Positions 35,801 through 42,517 of a stretch of DNA of 43,249 bases are shown here, in pieces. The position numbers and the translations under genes are program-made. Source of the stretch: an uncultured Campylobacteraceae bacterium (lineage in GTDB: Bacteria; Campylobacterota; Campylobacteria; Campylobacterales; Arcobacteraceae); the NCBI GenBank assembly GCA_913057765.1, contig CAJXPH010000002.1, forward strand, positions 1-43,249, read 5' to 3'. Under the pieces are notes generated by a model that made no database searches, was not told the origin of the DNA, and saw nothing but the letters and a program-made list of their open reading frames with translations. How positions within the stretch are numbered: the first letter of the stretch is position 1; every line of letters starts with the position of its first letter.

Positions 35801-37884
35801 ATATCTAAGGCACTTTCACTTATAGCTGAGTCACTATCTCCATCTTTATCTGTTACTTTTTGTTCTACTTTAATTAATCCGTCTAAATCTAACGGAGTAT
35901 TTGTATCATTATGAGAAATAGCTGTTGAACCATCGTCTGAATGCTCCATTGCAGCATTTTGAGTAACTGTTACTTTTCCAGTTACACTATCAATTTCTAC
36001 TGTAAATACTGCTGGTGTTGTAACATCTCCATTTACATATCCCGCATATCCATCTGCAGTTACTACTAATTTAATCTCATTTGCTGGAACTGATTCATCT
36101 GCTCCGGATAGAAACAATCCTGTACCGACTAAAGATGTTGCAGATAAACTATATTCTACTGTACCTGCACCATCTGCTCCATAATCTATTGGACCAAATA
36201 ATCCACTAATATCTGTCGCTGAAATTATTGCTGGTACACCAAGTCCTGTTCCTGCAGTCATATCTGTTGTCTCATCCAAGTCAACATCTGCTGTTACACC
36301 TGGTTTTGCCTCAACTGTTGGTCCATCATCTTTAAATATTAAATTTGCACCTATATTTAATGTAGCATCATCTTCTGCTGTATCTTCATCATTATCAGTT
36401 ATCACATCTGTTCTTGTTAATGTTACTAAATCATCAGAAGCTAAGCTTACTGAATCATCTGGATTTGTCGCATCTGGGTGAGTTAATGCTCTTATTTGAT
36501 CTAATGTAACAGTACCCGTAGAATCAACTGATACAGTGAATACCAGCAATCCTGTAGTTTCAGTTCTACCTTCAATTACTCCTGCATTATTAGTTAATAA
36601 TACTTTTTCACCAGTTGCAATATCAATTAAGCCTGTATCTGCATCTGCCGCTTTTACATCTAAAGTATATTTTATATCATGAGATTTTTCACCATCTGCT
36701 CCGGGATGACTATGTGAATTAAAATTATAAGCAAAGTTTGCACTTGCATTTGTACTAAGATCTGTTTCATCTACAATTAATTCTGGTTCTCCACCTTCTG
36801 ATTCTTGATCAACATATACATCAATACTTGGAACATCATCGATAATATTAATTTCTAGTTGTCCACTTGCAGTATCACCATCAGCATCTCTAACTGATAT
36901 AGCAATAAAGTCTGAAACTGTATTTGCGTCATTATTTGATGAATCCCCATCAGCTAATTCATCATTATGATCTAAATTAGTTGTAAGAGTATATGTAAAA
37001 CTAACTACTGATACTCCAGCTGATACTTCAGTATAACCATCAATTACAAGAGTTCCTTCTCCAGTATTAATACCAGTAGAATCTGTTGTATTTGTAGCTA
37101 ATAATTGATCTACTGTAAATTCACGTCCACCAATTGTTACAATTGATATACCATCTGGAGATTCAATTCTAAATGTTCCACTAACAATATCACTATCCCC
37201 AGGATTAGATCCATGATCTAGACCTGCTTCATATACAATACGACCATCACCAATAATTAATAAAGGATTACTATCTTCTTCTCCAGCATCAACTTCACCA
37301 TTAGGCTCACCTCTATCAACAGTTAATCCTCTACCTCTTGCATCAACACCGTATGCTTGTCCTGAAGGATCAATAATACCTGAGTTAGCCCCAGAATTTT
37401 GACCTAGTTCTCCACCAGCTGCTGCTGCATCTAATCTTTCAAGTAAAGAACCAAAGTCATCAATAATAATACCATTTTGGTAATCTTCATCAGGATTAGT
37501 TGTATCAGATAGTAATTCTTTTAAATCACTAATTACTTTATCACCTTGAAACTCATTGTTTAATGCAGTTTCATTAAGTTCTTTCATACCATCATTATCG
37601 TCCATGATTCCAATAACTGTTTTTGTATTTTCATTAACTGCATTATCAGATTGCTTAATTAATTCTGCCATACCTTTAAGGTTTATTACTAATCTTTCAC
37701 CATTTCCAGCAAAGATAAGTTCAACAGATTCTTCTCCATCTGCAAGGTTAAAAGTATGTTTTCTACTTCCATCAGTGTTATCAAAATAAAACTGTTGTCC
37801 TTTACTTGGACTCAATGTAGTATCTTGAGTAATCTCTTTCGTAGTTTGCGAACCGTCTGGGTTTTTAATTATCAACTTGATCAT
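23830..37884 (-). CDS. Giant type I-secreted repeat adhesin with three VWA domains
   Basis: 4684 residues, acidic, with no cysteine noticed. Residues 1-150 form a LapA-like N-terminal module ending in LDAAAAGGEL (151-160), a possible di-alanine cleavage site. Then come about a dozen T1SS-143/VCBS-type repeats, each ending near FKDDGPT with a DADGDT-like calcium motif. Inserts: a DUF4114-like domain (about 1335-1490, ending GDGDFNDVNVNV) and a jelly-roll-like domain (about 1880-2080). VWA domains with DISGSM or DVSGSM start near 2950, 3935 and 4268. Two VCBS-like domains lie near 3404-3520 and 3660-3775. The C-terminus (VYEGTNGTSNIKVLIDEDV) fits a type I secretion signal. Probable surface adhesin for biofilm or cell contact. 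SD AGGA before ATG 37884. Confidence 0.92.
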   Translation of the reverse strand: MIKLIIKNPDGSQTTKEITQDTTLSPSKGQQFYFDNTDGSRKHTFNLADGEESVELIFAGNGERLVINLKGMAELIKQSDNAVNENTKTVIGIMDDNDGMKELNETALNNEFQGDKVISDLKELLSDTTNPDEDYQNGIIIDDFGSLLERLDAAAAGGELGQNSGANSGIIDPSGQAYGVDARGRGLTVDRGEPNGEVDAGEEDSNPLLIIGDGRIVYEAGLDHGSNPGDSDIVSGTFRIESPDGISIVTIGGREFTVDQLLATNTTDSTGINTGEGTLVIDGYTEVSAGVSVVSFTYTLTTNLDHNDELADGDSSNNDANTVSDFIAISVRDADGDTASGQLEINIIDDVPSIDVYVDQESEGGEPELIVDETDLSTNASANFAYNFNSHSHPGADGEKSHDIKYTLDVKAADADTGLIDIATGEKVLLTNNAGVIEGRTETTGLLVFTVSVDSTGTVTLDQIRALTHPDATNPDDSVSLASDDLVTLTRTDVITDNDEDTAEDDATLNIGANLIFKDDGPTVEAKPGVTADVDLDETTDMTAGTGLGVPAIISATDISGLFGPIDYGADGAGTVEYSLSATSLVGTGLFLSGADESVPANEIKLVVTADGYAGYVNGDVTTPAVFTVEIDSVTGKVTVTQNAAMEHSDDGSTAISHNDTNTPLDLDGLIKVEQKVTDKDGDSDSAISESALDIEFYDDGPTAGLTALAETSKTDANNIILAVDETEGAQTDPTDNDGASSSKADFSSLFSTVTVNGSTSADFGADGAGSVAYSLSLTNSAGTITTLGSGLYALDASDTVATPGDGIGQGDEIIMTVNAVTGDIEGKANGEVYFTISTDANGVVTFTQAKNIWNSDTNDHNDAEGIALSQLNSDDVSIVLTQTVTDADGDTASASVKLVSSEDTADVAQFNILDDGPSAGLTDAEVEKAQANEIALTVDESALQQANPADTDADRVSSADFTSLFKVVGVGGVTATDLYGTDGAGSVDYSLSLTNATGTTVGGVQSGLFALGVNGAKGAEILLSEVNGSIVGTAGGVTYFTISNTGTNVTFTQSENVWHSNTADHDDTESLVLGQLNQVDVSINLTQTVTDADGDTDTSTVALVSSDTTVDVGAFNIKDDGPTASVVDANYNTTAATLDESAKDDPNTVAVEGDGVYTASVNVAAAFSTGTATAGSYGTDGAGSTTYNLTLKTENIGSGLYILDPSNTTAGEVGKGEEIELVTKAGVITGIVASTGDEVFTVKIDATTGNLTFEYVDTVNPDNIWHDQSPANDGDNTEALTTSTANTLVVTQTITDADGDSATSGDLDVANGKFFKIEDDGPTAASPDINLLESNQFTITNHDDVSSAGYHNSYGYYLKDPVTGEPTTGVIVWDDVHDSDTVPVTVTGYTQDQVGFFIIPNGENKNTNLNDNTEVTFVKNADGQWQAEITSSGTPIVGQGSHVLFDEDSLNKDNQDHVEDNALIGNQNWEDLQIPNGDGDFNDVNVNVQWTTTAILDESELPLTDDGIYSATVDVSSAFSGTAAGSYGTDGAGTTTFNLELNLISPATNVGSGLYILDNTQVDGKGAEILLVDNGDGTVSGIDGTDKVFTISIDSSGALTIAYDDQVDPANIWNANTTDSDDASVLQTTIANTLVVTQTITDADGDSATSDGLDVGNGKFFKIEDDGPEAGLTDAEVEKAQANEIALTVDESALQQANPADTDADRVSSADFTSLFKVVGVGGVTATDLYGTDGAGSVDYSLSLTNATGTTVGGVQSGLFALGVNGAKGAEILLSEVNGSIVGTAGGVTYFTISNTGTNVTFTQSENVWHSNTADHDDTESLVLGQLNQVDVSINLTQTVTDADGDTDTSTVALVSSDTTVDVGAFNIKDDGPTVDVTANPEIKTLILEESFENFRTGNGWHVEHGGGDINGQDNSTDTTITGDHGVVWDLNAEGVEIQKNIVTTSDDGSSHAELDPHDFDGQDGNTVMTTPVTLIGSDSYELSFAYQPRPSDKESSDMKVTFGGKELTIDSDSNGVLTITTNPSDNTVQYTTTTDANGWVTIDVVYSGITGTTADLTFEGLADSNKLGALIDDISLTGVSGGVEPTLVVDETNLNIDNSASFAGLFSATKDAGTDGEQSHDIDYSLDVKSSNVDSGLVDTATGDNVLLKVDAGQVVGYVTIAGVETTVFTVSVDNVGNVTLDQKRAVIHPDVTDHDDAVNLSADDLVTLTRTDTVTDNDGDTATDSDTINIGANLTFKDDGPLIDAVANNESLVTLTTQDAQTEGAAFDTDTTSANFGGVFASTGANYGEDGAGNIDVDNYNLSVKNANSGLTSGGVAITLSLVNGEVVGTAGTTDVFKVSVDASGKVTLTQYEVLDHPNTNSNSEIISLVNGKIELSADVTITDKDGDTASDSAIVDLGGNLRFQDDGPVINIDKTTAAEPNLTVDETNIAISDKANFASMFTVVTSDAGADGEDASKSSTEYTLDVKAANTDTGLIDTRSGEKVLLTENASGVVEGRTETGGLLVFTVTVNATTGEVTLDQQRALSHPDAANPDDTVSLTSDDLVTLTRTDVLVDNDGDTDTDSVKLDIGKNLLFKDDGPAVDVKKTAITEPTLTVDETNLSINDNANFAAMFTVKEQAGEDEKDASKSSTKYTLDVKADGADSGLVDVATSEKVVLTDNAGVIEGRTETGGLLVFTVSIDESTAEVTLDQQRALKHPIAGDNTNNEHDDSVTLNADDLVTLTRTDIITDNDGDTATDSESIEIGTNLTFKDDGPTVDISSKDDSRVILRTDDVDTKGTASDVETSSYNFGQTFQSSPGSITGGADGIAKTETEYKLSAVDGTDSGLTSHGVTIVLNVINGEVIGTAGSTEIFKVSVVESGNDAGEVTLTQSEAIDHVDENADNDATNNDANLATLVDNLIKLSATVTVTDKDGDTASDTETINIGSNLQFTDDTPSSSDSAASLDATAGPVNLVFTLDISGSMGSGVSGTGQDRLEVAIDAMEELVAKYESLGSDVLIQVNTFNATASGDGSWMTSSQLETFLNTLNHSGLTNYEDALEETEDNYSLSPNGGDTYVYFLSDGNPTTEINDGAAEESGYLDSARVADWNTFVNNPGNEIDKVFSIGIGSSVSTTYLAQVSADYLEVADPAKLSDTLQGTVVTATGSLTFDFGADGAADGTGVKLDGGKLAFTWGDGDSTNALSEITTTGTNGAITWTITDGTVLVGTINGETVIKVEATGINTANPEYSISQFDKDAGITGVTIPFTVTDADGDSSSSNLNVSVDSSPTVLGDDNTVYEKGLTSVPDTSEIATGTFKVTSPDGIARVTIGGVVFTEAQLEAIHNTTTPSSPINTGEGSLLITDYDQSTGEISYEYTLTATIDNDSKPGATDTEFVDNITLELEDSDGDTTNGTLKITIVDDVPVAQDDLTTTLVEDTATTKVEGQVLTNDESGADAPEAFVSWNIAGDPDVAELNTYGTLKLNADGTYEFVLDNSLAKVQALKTTDLKTFNFEYTMKDADGDEDTAVLTIKIQGAKDGADVETAKATGADDVVYEAGLSPDGTESATDKEIATNTFDISTTDGIKNIVVGGDTFTIAEIKALASTNQTVDTGEGTLKLTGFTGDDFGGTVSYEYTLKATIDNDSKAGATDTKFDDKLDITVNGISGTTATDELIVRIMDDAPEANDDTTATLVEDAAVTKVEGQVLTNDISGADAPKAFVSWDTVGDADVAELNTYGTLKLNADGTYEFVLDNTLAKVQALTDTDLKTFTFNYTMEDADGDEDTAVLTIKIQGYTEVPPTLVVEGAEVDEDFIPNVGNETDPDTDAVANQHEDSGNINVTNADDVVFKAGQTTTLTSESQAISLDYSNGDKTITGTSNGEVVFVATIAANGKSYSFELMGQLDHPVMDSEDTVNLPLIIEASNNDGKVTDTLNVTIADDIPSAGDATATIDLNTDPVNLVFTLDISGSMNDIVAGTGKDKLEIAIESIEELVAKYESLGSDVLIQVNTFNASASGTGDWMTSSELTTFLNGLNHSGLTNYEDALKETEDNYTLSPNGGDTYVYFLSDGNPTTEIDDGSNEESGYLDSARVTKWNDFVNDPVKDIDKVFAVGIGTSVSTTYLSQVSADVVEVDDPADLSTTLQDTVVFETGSLDFNFGADGEADGTDPKLDGDKLAFTWETPTATDALGNTVAVTWTVTEEGKVLTGTVNGEIVAKIEAKDVLSDTPKYEITQLDKSSGITDLNVPFTVTDGDGDSTTANLDIDINIPVDTQPSSYGEINTVQLGDTTTNLVITFDVSGSMGGDKLALAKTATNNMIDKYDDLGDVKIMLTSFGNYGQTLTGTGGTVWLTVSEAKAYINGFSAGGGTNYDDALLDVTAAMASEQVPASDQLISYFVSDGNPTYGMADNDNNGSYETRTGNGSNTQGVTDAIANTFKALPFTETYSVGIGSASLRPYLEEIAVDGASDVVIVQNASDLDATLQNSVSASVSGNVADNIDYDVDGAGGIVSIKVDGVDYTNSFTDKVTSEGGKLSFNITDGSYTYKAASSNFNSDTEEVFEVKAQDADGDVTKFDLTIKVDVTPHETENIVDLADTDTIDLSSVLTNHSTTAVDGVDMTDGKANNLNIDLSDIVILDDDPELDELKIFGENGDKVTLEGGDSNWTNSGKTEIDGEVFNVYEGTNGTSNIKVLIDEDVSIEPDL
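32306..32871 (-). repeat. 566-bp exact direct repeat, copy A
   Basis: Appears identical, base for base on reading, to 34559-35124, exactly 2253 bp (751 codons) away. It encodes one complete T1SS repeat (from NEIALTVDESALQQ to TDTSTVALVSSDT). Mismatches begin at 32305 and 32872. Confidence 0.85.
34559..35124 (-). repeat. 566-bp exact direct repeat, copy B
   Basis: Partner of 32306-32871, same strand and frame. Either a recent duplication or gene conversion; being longer than a short read it is also a place where assembly could go wrong. Confidence 0.85.
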
Positions 37885-37917
37885 GGTATATCCTTTGATT
37901 TTTTTATTTTATACCTT

Positions 37918-37923
37918 ATTATA
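37918..37923 (-). promoter_or_regulatory. Candidate -10 box of the adhesin gene
   Basis: TATAAT on the minus strand, 33 bases before the ATG at 37884. No consensus -35; a direct repeat occupies that region. Confidence 0.45.
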
Positions 37924-37932
37924 TATAAAAAA

Positions 37933-37951
37933 AGTCTCTAATTAGTCTCTA
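37933..37951. promoter_or_regulatory. Direct repeat AGTCTCTA, 11-bp period
   Basis: AGTCTCTA-AAT-spaced pair (37933-37940 and 37944-37951), half-sites one helical turn apart, directly upstream of the adhesin -10 box. This is the pattern of tandem response-regulator half-sites. The remaining 37885-38056 gap is A/T-rich with no gene. Confidence 0.4.
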
Positions 37952-38056
37952 TATAAGAATTTAATAATTTTAATAAATAGATAGTTTAGAGGCCTATTAT
38001 TTGGTAGTTTTAATAGATAATATATTTAAAAAGTAATAAAAATAACTAAATTATTT

Positions 38057-38857
38057 TTAGTTTTTAGGAGTAATAATTTTAAAAAGAGCGCCTTCTTTTG
38101 TGTTTTCAACCCATAGTCTACCATTCATATTATTTTCTATAATAAGTTTTGACATAAATAAACCAATTCCTGTTCCGCCTATTTTTTCATATGTAAAAAA
38201 AGGTTTAAAAATATTTTCAACAGGCTTTACATTAACGCCACCTGCGTTATCTTCAATAGAAATAAGAACATCTTTTTTTGTTTCAGAAACGATTATCTTA
38301 ATTTTTGGTTCTTTGATTTTTCTCTGAATTAGAATATCTTTTGCGTTATTTATTATATTTATAAGTACCTGTGTATACTCATTTTTATACCCAACAAGTG
38401 TCGGATTTTTCTTAATTATAATCTCAAGCATAATATTATTTGCTTTTAAACTTGAACTTATAATATTAAGTGAAGCATTAATTTGTTCAGATAGTTTGAA
38501 TTCTTCTTTTTCTTTACTAGTTGCAAAAAAGTCTCTAAAATCATCAATTGTATTTGACATGTATTTAGTTATGTCATTTAATTTTACAATAGACTCTTTT
38601 AATTCTTTTTTATCAAGTTCTAAATCATAATCAAGCCTTGCTTGAATTGGGATAAATAAAGATGAAAGTTCCATCAAAGGTTGTCTCCATTGGTGTGCAA
38701 TGTTATTTAACATCTCTCCCATTGAAGCCATTTTATTTTGGTGAAACATTATCTTATCTTTCTGTCTATTTTTTTCAACTTCAACAGCGACAAGTTTTTC
38801 TAACTCTTTATTTTGTTCCTCTAATTCTAGAAAATCATCTAATTTAGTTTGTCTCAT
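38057..38857 (-). CDS. Soluble sensor histidine kinase without sensor domain
   Basis: 266 residues. An N-terminal coiled coil (about 1-40) leads into the H-box NIAHQWRQPLMEL, a type frequent in Campylobacterota. The ATPase core follows with N-box VLINIINNAKDIL, G1 IEDNAGGV and G2 GGTGIGLFMSKL. No membrane helix, PAS, Cache or receiver domain is present, so input must come from a partner or the coiled coil. No response regulator gene is in the window. It lies between the lipoprotein gene and the adhesin. No Shine-Dalgarno precedes the ATG, and an in-frame TGA five codons upstream excludes a longer form. It may control adhesin expression, by position only. Confidence 0.88.
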   Translation of the reverse strand: MRQTKLDDFLELEEQNKELEKLVAVEVEKNRQKDKIMFHQNKMASMGEMLNNIAHQWRQPLMELSSLFIPIQARLDYDLELDKKELKESIVKLNDITKYMSNTIDDFRDFFATSKEKEEFKLSEQINASLNIISSSLKANNIMLEIIIKKNPTLVGYKNEYTQVLINIINNAKDILIQRKIKEPKIKIIVSETKKDVLISIEDNAGGVNVKPVENIFKPFFTYEKIGGTGIGLFMSKLIIENNMNGRLWVENTKEGALFKIITPKN

Positions 38858-38877
38858 AATAAATTGACAAAATCAAC

Positions 38878-38901
38878 TTATGGTAGGGAGACCTACCATA
38901 A
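38878..38901. other. Perfect intergenic hairpin before the kinase gene
   Basis: Ten-base arms TTATGGTAGG/CCTACCATAA with a four-base loop, one base past the WG-protein stop. No T-run follows on the minus strand. It may act as an mRNA stability or attenuation element within the operon, or as a protein-binding dyad. Confidence 0.6.
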
Positions 38902-38902
38902 A

Positions 38903-39664
38903 TTAGAAATTTTCTCCACGTGTAAAGATTGTTTTAGTGATTTTTTCACCTTTTTCATTAATATATGCAACGTGTCCATTACCGACAACTTTTGCATAAC
39001 CTTTAGAAAAATCATATCCGTATTCATATGTAGGTTCAACTACAACTTTACAAGTATCATTGATGTATCCCCATTTTCCATCTTTAACAGTTCTTGCAAA
39101 ACCATTATGAAGATTATATATTTCATCATATACATCATTTATTTTTAAGTCCATATCCTTTGTGATACAACCCCATTTTCCATTTGCATTAGATTGTACG
39201 AAAGCTGCATTACCTAAAAATTCTCTAGCATTTCTAAAGATTGGTTTTTGAATTACTTCAAACTCATCATTTAAAAATCCGTATTTATCATCAAGTTTAA
39301 TTACAGAGAAGCCATTAAATAATTTTGTAATAGAATCATAAATTGGTTTTACAACCATTTCATTATCCTTATTTATTACTCCATACTTTCCTTTGTACTC
39401 TGCAATTGCATAGTCGTCTCCATAATAATTATGAAGCCAATGTAAGTTAACTATATTAGGGTGATCTGTTTTAATGTTTTTATTCTTTCTATCATCAAAA
39501 TTAGATAACTCATCATATACAGGCTTAACTATAACTTCATTACTATTTGCTAGAACCCCATATTTTCCCTTTTCATTAACAATTGCTATGTCTTCTTTAG
39601 TTGAACAACCAGTGAAGAATAGTACTGCTAATGAAGTTGTTATTAAAACTTTTTTGAACATCAT
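38903..39664 (-). CDS. WG-repeat lipoprotein
   Basis: 253 residues. Signal peptide MMFKKVLITTSLAVLFFTGC with lipobox FTGC; the residue after Cys is Ser, which favours the outer membrane. The mature part is a run of WG/KYG repeats (KGKYGVLANSNEVIVKPVYD, KYGVINKDNEMVVKPIYD, GKWGYINDTCKVVVEPTYE and others), about six in all, usually forming a beta-rich binding surface of unknown ligand. Eight bases after the ankyrin-OmpA gene, so part of the secretion operon. Function unknown. Confidence 0.85.
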   Translation of the reverse strand: MMFKKVLITTSLAVLFFTGCSTKEDIAIVNEKGKYGVLANSNEVIVKPVYDELSNFDDRKNKNIKTDHPNIVNLHWLHNYYGDDYAIAEYKGKYGVINKDNEMVVKPIYDSITKLFNGFSVIKLDDKYGFLNDEFEVIQKPIFRNAREFLGNAAFVQSNANGKWGCITKDMDLKINDVYDEIYNLHNGFARTVKDGKWGYINDTCKVVVEPTYEYGYDFSKGYAKVVGNGHVAYINEKGEKITKTIFTRGENF

Positions 39665-39672
39665 TTATATCC

Positions 39673-41016
39673 TTATTTATTTGGATCAGTTTCTATTCTA
39701 AACTCTACTCTTCTTGATAATTCAATATTTTCCGAACCATCTGCATTTAGAACTAATTCTGATGAAGACTTACCTTCTGGAACAAATGCTTTTTTGATAA
39801 ATAACTTATTATCAGAAACAGCAGGATCAGTAATACCTGACATATAATCTAATACAGTACCAGCTCTTTTTTGTGATAATATTCTATTTTTTTCAAACTT
39901 AGCTTCTGGTGTTGGAGCTGTTCTATATCTTGAAGATGTATGTCCTTCAACATTTACACTTACAATCTCAGATTCGTAATCTTTTAAGATATTGATATAT
40001 CTTGGGAAAAAGCTATTTAAAATCTCTTTGTATTCAGTTCTAATTTTACTACTTCCTCTTGTAAACATAAGTGCTGGGTTTTTAAATCTAAATGTTAATG
40101 TATCTTCATCTAATTCAGCATTCCAATCAGCAAAATCTGGTCCAAATTCACTATTTAATGCATTATATAAGTCATTTAATACGTGTATTGTTAAATCATC
40201 TTCAGCTTTTCCTCTTTGATTAGCAGAATTTACTGCCATTGCAGAAGCCGTGTAATCACCATTTGCTAGCTTATTTTCTACATCTGCACACCATCTATTA
40301 CCATCAATATTACCATCAATTACAGTTTGTCCACCATCAAATGACAATTGAACTTGTTGAACATCAGAATCAAGAACATTACCACAAATTTGAGGTGTAT
40401 TATCATTAATTACTTTGTAATCATCAATTGTAATTAAGTTATAAAATTGTTCTTCTGCAACTGGTGCAGCTGCCATAACTTTTTCAGTACATTCAGCTTC
40501 AACATTTTCAGCTCTTAAAAGCTGTGCAATTTTTACATCATTTGTTTTTGATGCATAATGTAAAGGTGACATATCATACTTATCTAATACGTCTCTAGAA
40601 GCACCATTACAAATAAGTAGTTTTGACATATTTGTATAACCATTTCTAGTTGAATCAATTAATGGTGTATCACCATATTTATCAATACTATTTACACCCG
40701 CCCCATTTCCTATTAACATTGTTGCTGCATCAAAATGATTAAATCTAGATGCTAAATGTAATGGAGTATAACCGAACCTATCTTTTTCATTTAAATTGAT
40801 TTTTTCATCAATAAAGAATTTAACTAACTTCAAATCATTTACTCTAACTGCATCGTGAATTGTTGACTCAGTTAAAATGTCCTTATGACTTAAACCTGTA
40901 ATTTTGTTACCTTGTGCCATGTTTTCTTTGTTACTCATAGCATTTTCATTTTTAGCTGTACAACCAGTAAAAACGATTAATGCCGCAACGCTTAATCCGA
41001 ATAAATATTTTTTCAT
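39673..41016 (-). CDS. Ankyrin-repeat OmpA-family lipoprotein
   Basis: 447 residues. Signal MKKYLFGLSVAALIVFTGC with lipobox FTGC (Cys19). Three to four ankyrin repeats (about 50-170: FGYTPLHLASRFNHFDAA, YGDTPLIDSTRNGY, YDMSPLHYASKTNDV). An Ig-like segment with two cysteines (about 195-290). A C-terminal OmpA-like peptidoglycan-binding domain (about 305-440: FTRGSSKIRTEYKEIL, NVEGHTSSRYR, NRILSQKRAGTVLDYM). Expected to tie the outer membrane to peptidoglycan. I chose ATG 41016 with GGGAG before it; the upstream start at 41046 would precede the signal peptide with ten charged residues. It follows the HlyD-like gene directly. Confidence 0.88.
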   Translation of the reverse strand: MKKYLFGLSVAALIVFTGCTAKNENAMSNKENMAQGNKITGLSHKDILTESTIHDAVRVNDLKLVKFFIDEKINLNEKDRFGYTPLHLASRFNHFDAATMLIGNGAGVNSIDKYGDTPLIDSTRNGYTNMSKLLICNGASRDVLDKYDMSPLHYASKTNDVKIAQLLRAENVEAECTEKVMAAAPVAEEQFYNLITIDDYKVINDNTPQICGNVLDSDVQQVQLSFDGGQTVIDGNIDGNRWCADVENKLANGDYTASAMAVNSANQRGKAEDDLTIHVLNDLYNALNSEFGPDFADWNAELDEDTLTFRFKNPALMFTRGSSKIRTEYKEILNSFFPRYINILKDYESEIVSVNVEGHTSSRYRTAPTPEAKFEKNRILSQKRAGTVLDYMSGITDPAVSDNKLFIKKAFVPEGKSSSELVLNADGSENIELSRRVEFRIETDPNK

Positions 41017-41035
41017 TTTTGTCTCCCTTTTTAAT

Positions 41036-42517
41036 TTATCTTTCATGTAATGAATTTTGTTTAACTTTCAATATAGGTTTTAAAATAAAATCCAATATCG
41101 TCTTCTTTCCAGTTATAATATCAACACTTGCCACCATTCCAGGAATGATTGGAAGTTTGTTTCCGTTTCTTTCTAAATAGTTTTTACCTGTTTTGACAAT
41201 AACTCTATAATAACTCTTACCCTCCTTAGATTCTTTATCTATAATACTATCTGCTGATATTTCCACAATTTTACCATCAAGTCCACCATAGATTGAAAAA
41301 TCGTATGCTGTAATTTTTACAATTGCTTTTTGACTTGGATTAATAAATGCAATATCCTTAGGATCAATTTTCGCTTCTACTAGTAATACATCACTAACAG
41401 GAACAATTTCAACTAAATCCATACCAGATTGAACTACACCTCCTATTGTGTTAAAGTTAAGTTGTTTAATAATTCCATCAACAGGAGAAACAATAGTTGT
41501 TTTAGCAACCCTATCTTCATCTCCAACTAACTTAGCTTCAAATTTATTAATTAAACTTGCTGTCTTTTGTAAGAGATCAGAAGCTTCTGCCCTAAATGCA
41601 TTTAACTTCTCAGAGATTCTATTATTTGCTTCAGAGATAGCTAACTCTGATCTTCTAACTGATAGAAGTGCAGATTCTAAATCTCCACTTACATTTGTAT
41701 ATTCTCTTTCAATAGTTAACAAGTCAAATTTTGATTTAACACCTCTACGTGCTAGTTTTTGAACCTGAACTCTTTGTTGTTTTATTAAAGAAAAACTTTT
41801 CTTTAAGTTTTTAATTGAGTTTTTTATTTCTCTTAATTCTTGTCTTTTTTGTCCCAATTGCGTCTTTAATACACTAACTGATGACTTTAATTCTTTATAT
41901 CTATTAACTAATAGACTTTGTTCTAATTTATCATACCTTGAGTCATCCTCTAAAACTTCTTTTGGAAAAACGAACTTTGGTAATTTCTTTCTAACATCAA
42001 TTTTTGATTCAATTTCAAGTCTTGTTTTTACTGCTAATAAACTAATATACTCTTGTTTACTCTCTTCTAACGTTGCTTGAAACCTTGTAGTATCAATTTT
42101 CATCAAAGAAGAGCCTTTTTTTATAAATTGTCCTTCTTTTATAAAAATTTCTGAAATAATACCACCATCAAGTGATTGAATTCTTTGAATTTTATCTGTA
42201 GGAATTACTTTTCCATTCCCACGTGCTAATTCATCTACTTCAGCTAGAGCTGCCCATGATATTGCACCAATAAAAAATAATGTTATAAATAAGAAAACAA
42301 ATCCAGATAACCTGCTTGGCTGTTCATTAGCATCCGAATAACTTGAATATACAAACTCTAAGTCTTCATCCTCTTCATCTGAGAGCCCATACATACGTCC
42401 AAACCAACCAACTCTTTTTTTCGTTTTTAATTTTTCTGAGGCTTCAGTATATGACGAATTGTCGTCTATGGTTTTGTTTTCTTCAATAACTTGTGGTATT
42501 GGATTTTTATTTTCCAT
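41036..42517 (-). CDS. Type I secretion membrane-fusion protein (HlyD/LapC-like)
   Basis: 493 residues. Long cytoplasmic N-terminus (about 1-75), a single membrane helix (GFVFLFITLFFIGAISWAAL), then LARGNGKVIPTDKIQRIQS and GGIISEIFIKEGQFIKKG, the biotinyl-lipoyl part. A long coiled-coil hairpin (about 160-320) and the beta-barrel with IIPGMVASVDIITGKKTILD complete the family. It bridges the ABC exporter to a TolC-type pore. I chose ATG 42517 because AGGTGG lies five bases before it and the GTG at 42526 falls within that ribosome site. It overlaps the ABC gene by 11 bp, showing coupling. Confidence 0.93.
   Translation of the reverse strand: MENKNPIPQVIEENKTIDDNSSYTEASEKLKTKKRVGWFGRMYGLSDEEDEDLEFVYSSYSDANEQPSRLSGFVFLFITLFFIGAISWAALAEVDELARGNGKVIPTDKIQRIQSLDGGIISEIFIKEGQFIKKGSSLMKIDTTRFQATLEESKQEYISLLAVKTRLEIESKIDVRKKLPKFVFPKEVLEDDSRYDKLEQSLLVNRYKELKSSVSVLKTQLGQKRQELREIKNSIKNLKKSFSLIKQQRVQVQKLARRGVKSKFDLLTIEREYTNVSGDLESALLSVRRSELAISEANNRISEKLNAFRAEASDLLQKTASLINKFEAKLVGDEDRVAKTTIVSPVDGIIKQLNFNTIGGVVQSGMDLVEIVPVSDVLLVEAKIDPKDIAFINPSQKAIVKITAYDFSIYGGLDGKIVEISADSIIDKESKEGKSYYRVIVKTGKNYLERNGNKLPIIPGMVASVDIITGKKTILDFILKPILKVKQNSLHER

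Noticed and set aside
23830..37884. CRISPR-like or simple tandem DNA repeat array
   Set aside because: Repeats are protein-coding, long, diverged and in one open frame; there are no short direct repeats with unique spacers.
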